Source: Patescibacteria group bacterium
GTDB taxonomy: Bacteria > Patescibacteriota > Patescibacteriia > Magasanikbacterales > GWA2-37-8
Length of the DNA stretch: 35,976 bases
Assembly (NCBI GenBank): GCA_028688375.1
Contig: JAQTYG010000009.1
Location: 1 to 35,976, forward strand
Reading direction: 5' to 3'
Shown here: piece after piece, positions 1 to 9,852 of the stretch
Position numbering within the stretch: position 1 is the first letter of the stretch
Layout: each line of letters starts with the position of its first letter
The notes under the pieces: generated by a model
What the model was told of the DNA's origin: nothing
What the model saw: only the letters and a program-made list of their open reading frames with translations
Databases searched by the model: none
Made by a program: the position numbers and the translations under genes

Positions 1-203
1 CGCTGTTGATGATACGGCCCATCCCCGGGCAGGAAGAAGCCAACGCGCGTTTTGTGGAAAAAAATAATTACGGCCGTTTGATCGTCGATGAAAACAAAAT
101 AGCCGACGCAGTGAACGAAGTTCTGCGTCGGCCGGATATTTTTACTTCCGCCGAACTGCCGGCCAATCCCAATGAAAAAATTCTCGCGATTGTCTTATCC
201 TGA
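1..203 (+). CDS. C-terminal fragment of a MurG/MGDG-synthase-like glycosyltransferase (5' truncated)
   Basis: Open at left edge; PIPGQEEANARFVEKNNYG resembles the C-terminal donor-site region of MurG/MGD1-like glycosyltransferases. Confidence 0.6.
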   Translation, partial: LLMIRPIPGQEEANARFVEKNNYGRLIVDENKIADAVNEVLRRPDIFTSAELPANPNEKILAIVLS

Positions 204-207
204 ACTT

Positions 208-633
208 CTACGGAGTAAACGGCTGACCGGCGCCGGGAGAGGTGCCGACAGGCACCGTATTATTCCGACCGCCCATCGCCATCCAAGTAACGAAATAAGT
301 GATGGAATAAGCGGAAAAAATAATTATCAGGCCAATCACCGAGGCCTTGATGATATTTTTTGCTTTGGTAATTTGCTCTTCATTGCCTCCGGCCGTCATC
401 CATAAAGCGCCAGCATAAATGGTCAGAACTAAAAACACCATGCCAATTACACTTAGCGCCGTTCGAATGATAGTGCTGATAGCGAGGCGCGGATCCTGGG
501 CGGCGGCAAAACCGGCGCCCTGTTCGGCCGCGGCTTGCAACTGACCTTGCATTTCACCGACAGCGGCAAAAGCCGCTACGCCGGAAAATAAACTGACGGT
601 AATGACGGCGGAAAGAATGAATTTTTTGAACAT
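208..633 (-). CDS. T4SS pilin-like two-TM protein (start refined to MFKKFIL)
   Basis: Signal-like N-terminus plus SVIGMVFLVLTIYAGALWMTAGGNEEQITKAKNIIKASVIGLIIIFSAYSITYFV. Confidence 0.75.
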   Translation of the reverse strand: MFKKFILSAVITVSLFSGVAAFAAVGEMQGQLQAAAEQGAGFAAAQDPRLAISTIIRTALSVIGMVFLVLTIYAGALWMTAGGNEEQITKAKNIIKASVIGLIIIFSAYSITYFVTWMAMGGRNNTVPVGTSPGAGQPFTP

Positions 634-637
634 ATTT

Positions 638-1240
638 TTAAAGTGACACTTCAAATTCACAGCCGGTATTTTGAGTAATATAGGGCGTACAGGATTCACC
701 GGGATACCAAATAGCACCTTCCCATTTGGTCGTACACGACCCGACCGAAGCTGTTTGGGTGCATTTATCTTTATTTGGCATTTTTACGCAACAGCCCATT
801 TTGGCCGATGGACTATTATAACTCCCGCCGGTATCGGAACTTGGTGCCTGCGCACCGACTACAAAATTCATTACTAAAGCTGTCACGCCATAAGACAATA
901 CCACGATAATCAAACCAATCACCGCGGCTTTTATTATCCCCGTGGCTTTAGTGACCTTCTCTTCATTGCCGGCGGCTGTCATCCACAAGACTCCGGCGTA
1001 GATGGTCAACACCAAAAATATTACCCCGATCACCGACAGCACGGATTTAATGATACTGCCGACTGTGCGGGAAAGAGAGTACTCATCTTGACCGACCTCG
1101 TAACCGGCTTTTTGGGCGATACCACCGGTTAAACTGCCTTGGCCGACGATATCAACAGCCGAAGCGTAGGTGATTATCATCAGCGTTCCGACAAAAATTG
1201 CCAAAAGGCCGACAAAAAGAATTTTTTTATTTTTTACCAT
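638..1240 (-). CDS. T4SS pilin-like protein with Cys-rich C-terminal tail
   Basis: SVIGVIFLVLTIYAGVLWMTAAGNEEKVTKATGIIKAAVIGLIIV; tail MGCCVKMPNKDKCTQ... Confidence 0.75.
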   Translation of the reverse strand: MVKNKKILFVGLLAIFVGTLMIITYASAVDIVGQGSLTGGIAQKAGYEVGQDEYSLSRTVGSIIKSVLSVIGVIFLVLTIYAGVLWMTAAGNEEKVTKATGIIKAAVIGLIIVVLSYGVTALVMNFVVGAQAPSSDTGGSYNSPSAKMGCCVKMPNKDKCTQTASVGSCTTKWEGAIWYPGESCTPYITQNTGCEFEVSL

Positions 1241-1242
1241 AA

Positions 1243-1602
1243 TTACACATTAACACGATTTAAGATAAAAGTGGTAAGAGCGTAAGATGACATGATCACC
1301 GCCAAACCAACCACGGCTGTTACGATAATTCTTTTGGCGCGCTTAACTTCTTCCTCGCGACCGGCCGCTTTAATCCACACGATACCGCCGTAAATCATCA
1401 AGGCAAGAAAAATTGTGCCCAACACATAAAGTCCGCCCGCCATCGCCGAGGAGGCCGTGCCGGCGAAATCCGCGCTCAACCCGCTTTTCGCCTGAACATT
1501 GCTGAGCTTCCCGCCGGCGTCTTTCAGGCCTTGGGCCTGCACTAATAACGGCGCGAAAACACCGGATAGAAAAAAAGTTAATCGTTTGATAAAGGTGGGC
1601 AT
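1243..1602 (-). CDS. T4SS pilin-like two-TM protein (start refined to MPTFIKR)
   Basis: VLGTIFLALMIYGGIVWIKAAGREEEVKRAKRIIVTAVVGLAVIMSSYALTTFIL. Confidence 0.75.
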   Translation of the reverse strand: MPTFIKRLTFFLSGVFAPLLVQAQGLKDAGGKLSNVQAKSGLSADFAGTASSAMAGGLYVLGTIFLALMIYGGIVWIKAAGREEEVKRAKRIIVTAVVGLAVIMSSYALTTFILNRVNV

Positions 1603-1609
1603 AAAAAAA

Positions 1610-2110
1610 TTATTTTGAATCTGTTGTACAACAATATGTACCTTCAGCGCAACTCTCCCCAGCTCTTGCCGAGTGTCCAGCGCCACCGCAACCTATCATA
1701 CTATCAGCGCACTTCCAACACGAATTCTGCGTGCTGTTCGGCGAACCTTGGCCTCCAGCTGCCCCGCTCAACCGACTACCGACAAAATAAGTGATGGTAT
1801 AAGCGGAAAGCACGATTATCAAACCGATTACCGCGGCCACGATAATATTTCGGGCTTTGGTAATTTTTTCCTCATTCCCGCCGGCCGTCATCCACATCAC
1901 CCCGGCGGCAATGGTTAAAACTAAAAAGATCGTGCCGATTACGGCCAGCACCGAACTGATAATATTAGCGGCGGTGCCCTGCAAATCATTGGACAAACCG
2001 GACTTCCCGACTGATTCGTTCAATAAACCAGCGCCCAAAGCATCGGCTGAAACCGCTACCGGCGCGACCAGCAGAAGAGAAAACGTTAAAAAAACGATAA
2101 TTTTTTTCAT
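1610..2110 (-). CDS. T4SS pilin-like protein with Cys-rich tail
   Basis: AVIGTIFLVLTIAAGVMWMTAGGNEEKITKARNIIVAAVIGLIIVLSAYTITYFV; tail CWKCADSMIGCGG...CAEGTYCC. Confidence 0.75.
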   Translation of the reverse strand: MKKIIVFLTFSLLLVAPVAVSADALGAGLLNESVGKSGLSNDLQGTAANIISSVLAVIGTIFLVLTIAAGVMWMTAGGNEEKITKARNIIVAAVIGLIIVLSAYTITYFVGSRLSGAAGGQGSPNSTQNSCWKCADSMIGCGGAGHSARAGESCAEGTYCCTTDSK

Positions 2111-2128
2111 AAGATAAAAAATAAAAAA

Positions 2129-3079
2129 TTATTTTTCCCAGTACTCTTTTACTTCACCGAAACAACATTTAAAATCTTCCGCGGCAAACGCGCCAAAACA
2201 ATACCCGGATTTCAATTTAGTTTCCGGCTCGCAGCGTTGGGACTCTTGCGTGTTGGTAACTTGGATACAAACGCCTCCGGCCTGCTGGCAAGATTTGCAA
2301 CAAACTTCACCTTTGGCGCAACCGCCAACCTGGCCGGCTTTGCCGTTTTGGTTGGTACAGCCGGCTACGGTCGAACAAAAACCGCCGCTTTTGACACAGG
2401 CGTTCTCGGCAGGCGGTTCGTTTGTTCCGCCACTCCCGCCGGAACCGCTATCGGGCGATGAATTGACCGCGCTATATTCCGCGTCAGACACGCAACATTT
2501 CATGTTCGCGCCACCAGGGCAAAGTCCGCTTAAAATTTTCCCATCGCATTGGCCGCTTTCCAAATCCATACATTTGGCATCCGGATAAATATATTTGCAC
2601 TCCTCCACACAACCTTTGCTCGCCCCGCATACTTTGCCATCTTTAACGCAATCAGCCGAACGAGAGCCGGGCGCGGCCGTACCGCTGGCGCAACCGCCGC
2701 TGGAAACCGAAAGGAAACTTTCAAAAATAAAACCGGCAATGGCGTAAGCGGCCAGCACGATAATCAAACCGATAAAAGCCGACTGCATTTTATTTTTCGC
2801 TTGAGTAACTTTTTCCGTGGAGCCGGCGGCCGTCATCCAGGTCAGACCGGCGATTAAAATGAGAACGAAAAAATAAACGCCCACCAAAGATAAGGCGACG
2901 GAAACTATCTGGCCGATCACCCGAGGGATATCACCGGTTCGGCTGATGGCGTTGGAGGAAAGACCGGAAACTTGAGCCGCGGTATTTAAACCATAACTTG
3001 ACGCTGACCACGCATTTACGGCAAAGCCAAGCCCGATAATGACCGCGAGAAATAAAATGTATTTTCCAAATTTTAGCAT
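2129..3079 (-). CDS. T4SS pilin-like protein with long multi-segment Cys-rich C-terminal region
   Basis: SLVGVYFFVLILIAGLTWMTAAGSTEKVTQAKNKMQSAFIGLIIVLAAYAIAGFIF followed by repeated C...CC segments. Confidence 0.75.
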   Translation of the reverse strand: MLKFGKYILFLAVIIGLGFAVNAWSASSYGLNTAAQVSGLSSNAISRTGDIPRVIGQIVSVALSLVGVYFFVLILIAGLTWMTAAGSTEKVTQAKNKMQSAFIGLIIVLAAYAIAGFIFESFLSVSSGGCASGTAAPGSRSADCVKDGKVCGASKGCVEECKYIYPDAKCMDLESGQCDGKILSGLCPGGANMKCCVSDAEYSAVNSSPDSGSGGSGGTNEPPAENACVKSGGFCSTVAGCTNQNGKAGQVGGCAKGEVCCKSCQQAGGVCIQVTNTQESQRCEPETKLKSGYCFGAFAAEDFKCCFGEVKEYWEK

Positions 3080-3086
3080 ATTTTAA

Positions 3087-3641
3087 TTACGGTGTTTCTT
3101 CGCACGTCCCATAGACAACGGAGCCCTTAAAATCATTTTGACACATAGTCCATTGTTCTTCCGTGTCGGAAATCGGCGAACAAGTGACTGACCCGTCGGT
3201 CTCGTCAGTGACTTGGCACCAGGTTTCTTGCCCGCTATTGCCACCGGCGCCGGCATTGGGGTCTTCTCCGGTTTGCAGACGAGTAAAAATAAAACTGGAA
3301 ATAGCGAAAGAAGCGGCGGTAATAAGCAAGCCAATTAAAGCGGTTTCCAAAATAGTTTTGGCTTCATTTATTTTATCGGTCGCGCCCATGGCCGTCATCC
3401 ATTTTAAACCGGCATACAAAATCAGCAGAAAAAAAATCGTACCGACAAAAAATAAAACCGTCCTGACGATGGTGGCGGCCAAACTCTCCGGCGTCTCGTT
3501 GCTAAGGGACATGGAAGCGAGCGGAGTGTTTCTGGCCGTATTTTGCAAACCATATTTATCCGCCGCGGAAAAAACAAAAATCGGCGCGAACAACATCGCC
3601 CCAAAAATCACTCCCACTATCATCCGGCGCGCTTTATTCAT
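3087..3641 (-). CDS. T4SS pilin-like two-TM protein
   Basis: FFVGTIFFLLILYAGLKWMTAMGATDKINEAKTILETALIGLLITAASFAISSFIF. Confidence 0.75.
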   Translation of the reverse strand: MNKARRMIVGVIFGAMLFAPIFVFSAADKYGLQNTARNTPLASMSLSNETPESLAATIVRTVLFFVGTIFFLLILYAGLKWMTAMGATDKINEAKTILETALIGLLITAASFAISSFIFTRLQTGEDPNAGAGGNSGQETWCQVTDETDGSVTCSPISDTEEQWTMCQNDFKGSVVYGTCEETP

Positions 3642-3721
3642 AACTTGCTAAACTTATCGGCTTACCGGCTTATTATTTAACTTCGGTCTTGTTTCTTTTT
3701 TGTAAACAAACGAGGCCAAAA

Positions 3722-3762
3722 TTGCTGTCAGGGGGTTGCGCGCGCGAACCCCCTGACAGCAA
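3722..3762 (-). terminator. Strong hairpin (perfect 16-bp stem, 9-nt loop) between pilin paralogs; terminator/attenuator candidate
   Basis: ttgctgtcagggggtt / gcgcgcgcg / aaccccctgacagcaa. Confidence 0.55.
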
Positions 3763-3765
3763 ATT

Positions 3766-4182
3766 TTACGGCGTTCCTGTCGCCAATGTCAATTGTGTGA
3801 TAATGAAACTGGCCAAAGCATAGGCCGACAAAATAATGACCAAACCGATAACACCGGAGAAGATCCATTTTTTTGCCTCGCCCACTTGCTCTTCGTTTCC
3901 GCCGGCAGTCATCCATTTGAAACCGCCGATCAAGATTATAACCACGGCCACGATACCCAACAGACCCATGGCTACTCTAATAATTCTGGCTACGGTGGTG
4001 CGCACGTCGGTACTGCTTAAACCGGTTGCCGCGCCATAACTCAGGCCCAAATCCTCGGTCCCAAGCGGGGTAACATCAGTAGTGACCTCTTCATCTACCG
4101 CGTAAGCCGGAACCGCCAAGAGGCAGAAAAAACCGCCGGCCACCATCGCGAATGTCGCCACAAATAGTGAAATTTTACTCAT
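3766..4182 (-). CDS. T4SS pilin-like two-TM protein (start refined to MSKISLF)
   Basis: GLLGIVAVVIILIGGFKWMTAGGNEEQVGEAKKWIFSGVIGLVIILSAYALASFII; SD-like GGAAAGGGGG upstream. Confidence 0.75.
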   Translation of the reverse strand: MSKISLFVATFAMVAGGFFCLLAVPAYAVDEEVTTDVTPLGTEDLGLSYGAATGLSSTDVRTTVARIIRVAMGLLGIVAVVIILIGGFKWMTAGGNEEQVGEAKKWIFSGVIGLVIILSAYALASFIITQLTLATGTP

Positions 4183-4291
4183 ATTTTCACCCCCTTTCCA
4201 TGAAATATAATACATTTTTTCATAAAAAATAGTTGCGCCTCGCACTTTGTTCCTGTGGGTTTATTTTATCAAAATACCACCGAGAAAGCAA

Positions 4292-4804
4292 TTACTGCGA
4301 CGCGCCGGACAAGAATTTCAGGAAGGTGTCAACCAGCAAAAAGCTGGCTAAAACCAAAACTAAACCAATTATCGCCCACAACATGGTCTGACTGCCCTTT
4401 TTCACTTTTTCCTGATTACCGGCTGAGACCAACCATTGGAAACCGCCCCAAACCGTCATCGCCAAAGCCAAACCGCCAATCAAACCAAGGGCAGATTTTA
4501 TTATCAAGCCGATGATGGTGGACGGGCTAGCCCCGACATTAAGCGGATTTTCTAAACTAACGGTGCTGGCGCCGGAATTTCCGCCGCCGTTATTGGTTTC
4601 ACCACCTGTTTCTGCCGTACAATCCTCGGTCACTACGGTGCCGTTGCTCACGTCTTTGCACATATTGCGGTCAACTTCCGTATCGTTAATGACCGCGCAA
4701 AATTTCTCACCATCTTGAACAAAAGAACACCAAACCGCGGCGCCGGCTATTCGTGGTATCACCAGGGCTGTTAAAATAATAATTGTCACCAGAATTTTTT
4801 TCAT
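4292..4804 (-). CDS. T4SS pilin-like two-TM protein (start refined to MKKILVT)
   Basis: GLIGGLALAMTVWGGFQWLVSAGNQEKVKKGSQTMLWAIIGLVLVLASFLLVDTFL. Confidence 0.72.
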   Translation of the reverse strand: MKKILVTIIILTALVIPRIAGAAVWCSFVQDGEKFCAVINDTEVDRNMCKDVSNGTVVTEDCTAETGGETNNGGGNSGASTVSLENPLNVGASPSTIIGLIIKSALGLIGGLALAMTVWGGFQWLVSAGNQEKVKKGSQTMLWAIIGLVLVLASFLLVDTFLKFLSGASQ

Positions 4805-4806
4805 AT

Positions 4807-5715
4807 TTACCCTATTTTTTCCAATACAGTTTTTATTATCATATAGCTCGCGCCCATGGCCAAAGCGCCCAAAGTGGTCCAAACCAAAATTCTTTTGGCT
4901 TTGTCAACTCTTTCCGCATTACCCGAAGCCGACATCCAGATAAAACCGGCAAAAATATATAGAACCAAAGCAATGGAGCCCATGAAAGCCATCATTAAAT
5001 TAATCCCGCGGGTAAAAAGAACGGACGGCGAACCGATATCCATGGGATTTAAATTGGTAGCGCCTTTTTTCAATTCACTTATCCCGCCCTTGGGCTGTTC
5101 CGCCGGCTTGGTGCCGACGGTTTCATTATTTAGGGTTGGATCAATGGTTTGTTGTTGATCACAAGGATCTTCAGATAAAATTCCTAAACAAGAATCGCCA
5201 TTTAATATAGCCCGACAATCGCCGGCAATCGTTGAAGCGCACCAGCACCCTTCTGTGTTTGTACAAGTAAGGACATCGTCACCCTCTGTTTGAGCATACG
5301 CCGTTTCCACCCAACTAATTCTTTTTTCCGCTTTAACGCCGATGGTGTTGCTCAAAAACGTAATCAGAGCATAAGCGCTAAAGGAGATAACCAAGCCAAT
5401 AATCGCCGCCGTCATCGCCCCGGTCCCCTGTTTTATTTTTTCTTGATTACCTTGCGACATGATTAAAATAAAACCGCCGTAAACAAAAAACAACAGCGCT
5501 AAAGCGCCGATAAAACCGAATAAATAGGTGCCGACATTGATTGCCAACCAAATAAAGACGTTAACATTGTCGCAATTCGCGTCGATCTGCGCGCCGAGCA
5601 AACACTGCGGAATAAAAGCGCTCTCTTTGGCTTCACCTTGAGCGTACGCCGGCCCAGCCGATACCAAACCGCCGAGCAAAGCGACGAAGACGACCATGGC
5701 GTAAAAAAAACGCAT
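4807..5715 (-). CDS. Double-module T4SS pilin-like protein
   Basis: Two separate two-TM modules: FIGALALLFFVYGGFILIMSQGNQEKIKQG... and FMGSIALVLYIFAGFIWMSASGNAERVDKAKRIL... Confidence 0.75.
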   Translation of the reverse strand: MRFFYAMVVFVALLGGLVSAGPAYAQGEAKESAFIPQCLLGAQIDANCDNVNVFIWLAINVGTYLFGFIGALALLFFVYGGFILIMSQGNQEKIKQGTGAMTAAIIGLVISFSAYALITFLSNTIGVKAEKRISWVETAYAQTEGDDVLTCTNTEGCWCASTIAGDCRAILNGDSCLGILSEDPCDQQQTIDPTLNNETVGTKPAEQPKGGISELKKGATNLNPMDIGSPSVLFTRGINLMMAFMGSIALVLYIFAGFIWMSASGNAERVDKAKRILVWTTLGALAMGASYMIIKTVLEKIG

Positions 5716-5718
5716 ATT

Positions 5719-7116
5719 TTATTTTAGAGTTTGATTAATTTTTGACGCCCCGCGATTCAAGACATCCGCCTGCCATTGAGGCACGCGGTCTTCAAATTTC
5801 AACGGCACGTTAAGCCACTCGGCGGTCATATCTTTAATCGCCTGCGCCGCGGCGGCATAGTCACCACCGCGATACCAGCTGTCGGCCACCAAAATCTGAC
5901 TGACAAAAGGCGCCAACTCAATATTTTCTTTTTGTTTGTTAACTAAATTGCGCAAAGCAGTCGGACGTTTAGTTTGCGTCAAATATTCTTCAGTCGCGCT
6001 GGAGCGGGTCAAATAATTCAACAGCCCCCAGGCCTCATTTTGCTTGCCTGATTTAGCCACCACGCACTGCAACCAGTAGTTGGCCACATTGACCGATTTT
6101 TCCGGATCCAATTGCAACATCGGCAAAATGCCATAATTCAACTGCGGGGCGCGCGCTTTGATTTGAGAGTTATTAAAACTGTAACCAAAATAAAAAGCAG
6201 TCTCGCCTTTGACAAAACTGTCCAGCGAATCATCCATACCTTCATTCCAAGTGTAAGTATCGCGCGCCGGATTGGCGAAGTCGGTATAAAAATCCATCAC
6301 CGAAGCGGCGGCGGCTCCGCCCGCGGCGGCCGTGTTAAACACGGCGCGGTTGTTGCTGGAAATAAAATCCACTCCGCTTTGCTTGAACAAGATATATAAA
6401 ATGTCATCCGCGTTGGCGATGTTGTTGCCGGTGCCCAGCGCCGCGCCGGCTTGTAAAATTCTGGTTTTATCTTTATCCAATTTTACAATTTTCCGCACCG
6501 CTTCCTGAAATTGTTCCCAGGTGGTCGGTGGCTCGGCCACGTCCGAACGATCCAGCAGGTCTTTATTGTAATAAATCGCCATGGTATCCAAGGAGAGCGG
6601 CAAGCAATAAATTTTACCGCCGATTATCGCGTCCTTTTTTACCGTTTGCACAAACTCGCGGTCAATTTGAAAAACCGTCGGCAAGGCTACTGCTTGTGTG
6701 GTGATAATTGTTTCTACTTGACCGACAATATTTTTTTGCGTGCGTACGATCGTGTCGCTAACGCTCGGCAACATCGGCGCGAGCTTGCTTTGGAACGCCC
6801 GTAAATCACGCGCTTGCACGGAAATAATGTCCGGCCCTTTGTCCTCGGCCAATGCTTCCACTAAACGGGAATAAAGCTCGTCCGAACGCAACTGGCGCAA
6901 ATTAACGGTTAAATAGGGGCGCTCAGCGCGATATTTAACAATCTGGGCATTCAACGCGTCGACGTCGTCATAAACCGTCCAATACTCCAAAGACACCGGT
7001 TTGGTGGCTTGCTGTTGTTCGGCGGTGATGCCTTTGCAACCGAAACCCATCACCGTTAACGCGCCTACAATAAGAAAAAAGACGCTGAATTGTTTAAAAA
7101 ATTTTATTTTTTTCAT
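5719..7116 (-). CDS. Extracellular solute-binding lipoprotein (family 1-like)
   Basis: Lipobox-like VMGFGC; SLEYWTVYDDVDALNAQI...DIISVQARDL...IYYNKDLLD; start refined to MKKIKFF. Confidence 0.8.
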   Translation of the reverse strand: MKKIKFFKQFSVFFLIVGALTVMGFGCKGITAEQQQATKPVSLEYWTVYDDVDALNAQIVKYRAERPYLTVNLRQLRSDELYSRLVEALAEDKGPDIISVQARDLRAFQSKLAPMLPSVSDTIVRTQKNIVGQVETIITTQAVALPTVFQIDREFVQTVKKDAIIGGKIYCLPLSLDTMAIYYNKDLLDRSDVAEPPTTWEQFQEAVRKIVKLDKDKTRILQAGAALGTGNNIANADDILYILFKQSGVDFISSNNRAVFNTAAAGGAAAASVMDFYTDFANPARDTYTWNEGMDDSLDSFVKGETAFYFGYSFNNSQIKARAPQLNYGILPMLQLDPEKSVNVANYWLQCVVAKSGKQNEAWGLLNYLTRSSATEEYLTQTKRPTALRNLVNKQKENIELAPFVSQILVADSWYRGGDYAAAAQAIKDMTAEWLNVPLKFEDRVPQWQADVLNRGASKINQTLK

Positions 7117-7248
7117 AATTTTTAAAATCCCAATAACCAAATCCCAATTTCCAAAAAAGTTCCAAGCCCCAATTCACAAAAATCGGTTATTGAGATTTGT
7201 GATTTGGAATTTGTTTGGTCATTGGATATTGGAGTTTGGTCATTCCAA

Positions 7249-8112
7249 TTATACCACACTTTTCAGGTATTTTCTAAACTCTTTGGCCAATTTCGGGTCG
7301 CGCAAAGCAAAATCCACGTTAGCTTTCAAATAGCCGAATTTGGAACCGGTGTCATAATATTCGCCGTCAACTACTTTGGCGTAAATCGGGCGTTTCTTCA
7401 ATACTTTAGCGTTCGCGTCCGCCAGCCACAATTCCCCGTCTTTGCCGAGTTTGGTGTGTTCCAGCGCCTCAAAAATATCCGGGGTCAAAATAAACCCACC
7501 CAAACAAGCCAAGCGCGACGGCGCTTTCTCCGGGCCGGGTTTTTCCACGATTGATTTCACTTGGTAAACCCCCGGCTCCACCTGAACGCCGTCAATCACG
7601 CCGTACTTTCTGGTGCCGGCGGCGTCAACCACGCGAGTGGTGATAACCGGATCACCATATTTATCAAAAACTTCAATCAATTGTTTAAGCTGAGATTTTT
7701 TTGGCGCGTAAAAAAATTCATCGCCCCACATCACGGCAAACGGCTCGTTGCCGACAATCGGCTTGGCGCAAAGCACCGGCGTGCCGTTACCGTAGGGTCC
7801 TTTCTGACGGATAAAAATAAAATTGGCCAAGTCGGCGATTTTTTTCACCTCTTCAGCCACGTCAATCTTATTTTGTTTTTTTAACAAATTCACCAATTCG
7901 TAATTCGGGCTGAAATGGTCTTCCACCGCCCGCTTGGACGGACCGGTGATAAAAATGATATCAGTAATGCCGGCACGCACCGCGTCTTCCACCACATATT
8001 GGATAATCGGCTTATCCACTACCGGTAACATTTCTTTGGGCTGGGCTTTAGTGGCGGGTAAAAACCTAGTGCCTAAACCGGCGACGGGAATGACGAGTTT
8101 TTTGATGGACAT
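7249..8112 (-). CDS. galU: UTP-glucose-1-phosphate uridylyltransferase
   Basis: VIPVAGLGTRFLPATKAQPKEMLPVVDKPIIQYVVEDAV; FAVMWGDEFF; VEKP; start refined to MSIKKLV. Confidence 0.93.
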   Translation of the reverse strand: MSIKKLVIPVAGLGTRFLPATKAQPKEMLPVVDKPIIQYVVEDAVRAGITDIIFITGPSKRAVEDHFSPNYELVNLLKKQNKIDVAEEVKKIADLANFIFIRQKGPYGNGTPVLCAKPIVGNEPFAVMWGDEFFYAPKKSQLKQLIEVFDKYGDPVITTRVVDAAGTRKYGVIDGVQVEPGVYQVKSIVEKPGPEKAPSRLACLGGFILTPDIFEALEHTKLGKDGELWLADANAKVLKKRPIYAKVVDGEYYDTGSKFGYLKANVDFALRDPKLAKEFRKYLKSVV

Positions 8113-8308
8113 AAAATAAAAATTTTTAATTTTTAATTTCCAATTTTTAATCAATTTCTAATTTTCAATTTACAAATTTTGAAAATTTTTTCATTGAAAA
8201 TTCAATGAAAATTGTAAATTGACAATTGAAAATTTAACGGTTTAATTATAGCACCCGCGCCCTTCACATAGCAAACGCCCCTTTGGCACAATCCCGTGTC
8301 AAAATAAG

Positions 8309-9691
8309 CTAGTTCACTTCTTCCCAGGTAATCAAATTATACTCCGAACCGACCGGAAAAGACGGCGGCGGACCATAGGTCAGGTTGGTATCATAGGTCA
8401 TGGACGTGCTGACGTAACCGGAGGTAACCTGCCCGCTGGCGTTGGCCCAGCTCCAAGTCCAAACACCGGAGGAAATAATCGAACCGTAAACCAATAAACT
8501 GGTTTTTTTGTCGCTCGGATAATAATACCGCTTGGCCGCGCCTTTTTGCGCCAACATGGCCGCGTTAATCTCCATATATTCCGGAGAATTGTGCGGGATA
8601 AGGATGTTTTGTTCGGCCATCAAACCAATGCAATGGCTGCCGTCTTTGGCCAGATAAGTTAAATTGTCGTAAATAATAATGGATTTACCGGCCGCGGTGC
8701 CAACAGTAACTCGGCCATTAACCACACCTTCCACCCACACCGTATCTGCCACAAAAATATAACTGCTGGTGGGCATGCCGTAAGTGGTGGTTGATCCGAG
8801 CGTTTTTATATCCACGCAATAGTCTACGTATTTATTGGAATTGACGTCTTTGCCTCGTTCGCAAGTAACCGAATTAACTTTGTTTATATCAATTTTCCCA
8901 TCGGCGCGAAATTTTAAACGCCAGCCAGAGGCGCCGGACGAAGAAAGATAAATACCGCCGTTTTCCGGATCAGCCCCCTCTTCCACATCAGCCAATTTGG
9001 CCGTGACCACGGTAAAATCCTTGCGGGGCACGGGAAAACTCCAATATTCTTTCGGCCCGCCATCACCCCAAATCCCCGGTTTCACTTGATTGGAACAACT
9101 GTGATACTCCTTGCAAAGATAGGAGGAAGTGGCGCTGGTGATCGGCGCGTCGCCCAGGCCGTCATAGCGGATACCGCCATTGGCATGAAACTTGCCATGC
9201 GTTTTCTCTTCATCTCCAATCCATACATCAACATCAGTTAAGATGGAAAAATCGGCCATAGAAGGAAAGCCCAGCCTCGCTCGAATGGTGCGCCGACTGG
9301 CCGGCTGAGAATCCAGCCAACCGGTTGACTCAATCGTCACCACGCTGGAACCGGTGAGGGGCGGGGTGATACTTAAAGAATACCGGCCGATCACGTTGCC
9401 CTCTTTATCTTCGTAGGTGTGGATGTAAGGGCCGGAGGTGGCAGTACCATCAAAAAAGTCTTCTTTATTGTGCGCCAGATGCCAACGATAATAATTGACG
9501 CCAGCTTCGGCGATTTGAAAAGCCATCTCTCGACCATGTTTATAAACCGAAGCGCGATTTTCCGAAATAGCGTAACCGGATACGGCCGCCACCACCACGG
9601 AAAAAGCCAGCACGCCGAAAATCGTGGCGTACAAAATTATACTACCCTTATTATTTAACCGGAATTTGGAGGGGAGAAAAATTTTTTTCAT
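8309..9691 (-). CDS. PilX-like pilus assembly/prepilin-associated protein
   Basis: NNKGSIILYATIFGVLAFSVVVAAVSGYAISENRAS...AFQIAEAGVNYYRW. Confidence 0.6.
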   Translation of the reverse strand: MKKIFLPSKFRLNNKGSIILYATIFGVLAFSVVVAAVSGYAISENRASVYKHGREMAFQIAEAGVNYYRWHLAHNKEDFFDGTATSGPYIHTYEDKEGNVIGRYSLSITPPLTGSSVVTIESTGWLDSQPASRRTIRARLGFPSMADFSILTDVDVWIGDEEKTHGKFHANGGIRYDGLGDAPITSATSSYLCKEYHSCSNQVKPGIWGDGGPKEYWSFPVPRKDFTVVTAKLADVEEGADPENGGIYLSSSGASGWRLKFRADGKIDINKVNSVTCERGKDVNSNKYVDYCVDIKTLGSTTTYGMPTSSYIFVADTVWVEGVVNGRVTVGTAAGKSIIIYDNLTYLAKDGSHCIGLMAEQNILIPHNSPEYMEINAAMLAQKGAAKRYYYPSDKKTSLLVYGSIISSGVWTWSWANASGQVTSGYVSTSMTYDTNLTYGPPPSFPVGSEYNLITWEEVN

Positions 9692-9852
9692 GAAAAAAGA
9701 ATCAAGGCGATAAAATCCTGCTCGAAAACCCCAAAACCCAATGACCAATGACCAAATAAACTACGAAACCACAAATCACAATATCCAATTTCTGTAAATT
9801 GGGGCTTGGGGCTTTTTTGGGAATTGGGATTTGGGAATTGGTCATTTTCGTA

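Noticed and set aside
8112-8240. AT-rich repetitive intergenic DNA (aatttttaatttccaattttt)
   Set aside because: Low-complexity, common in AT-rich intergenic DNA; similar at 18195-18310; no supported function.
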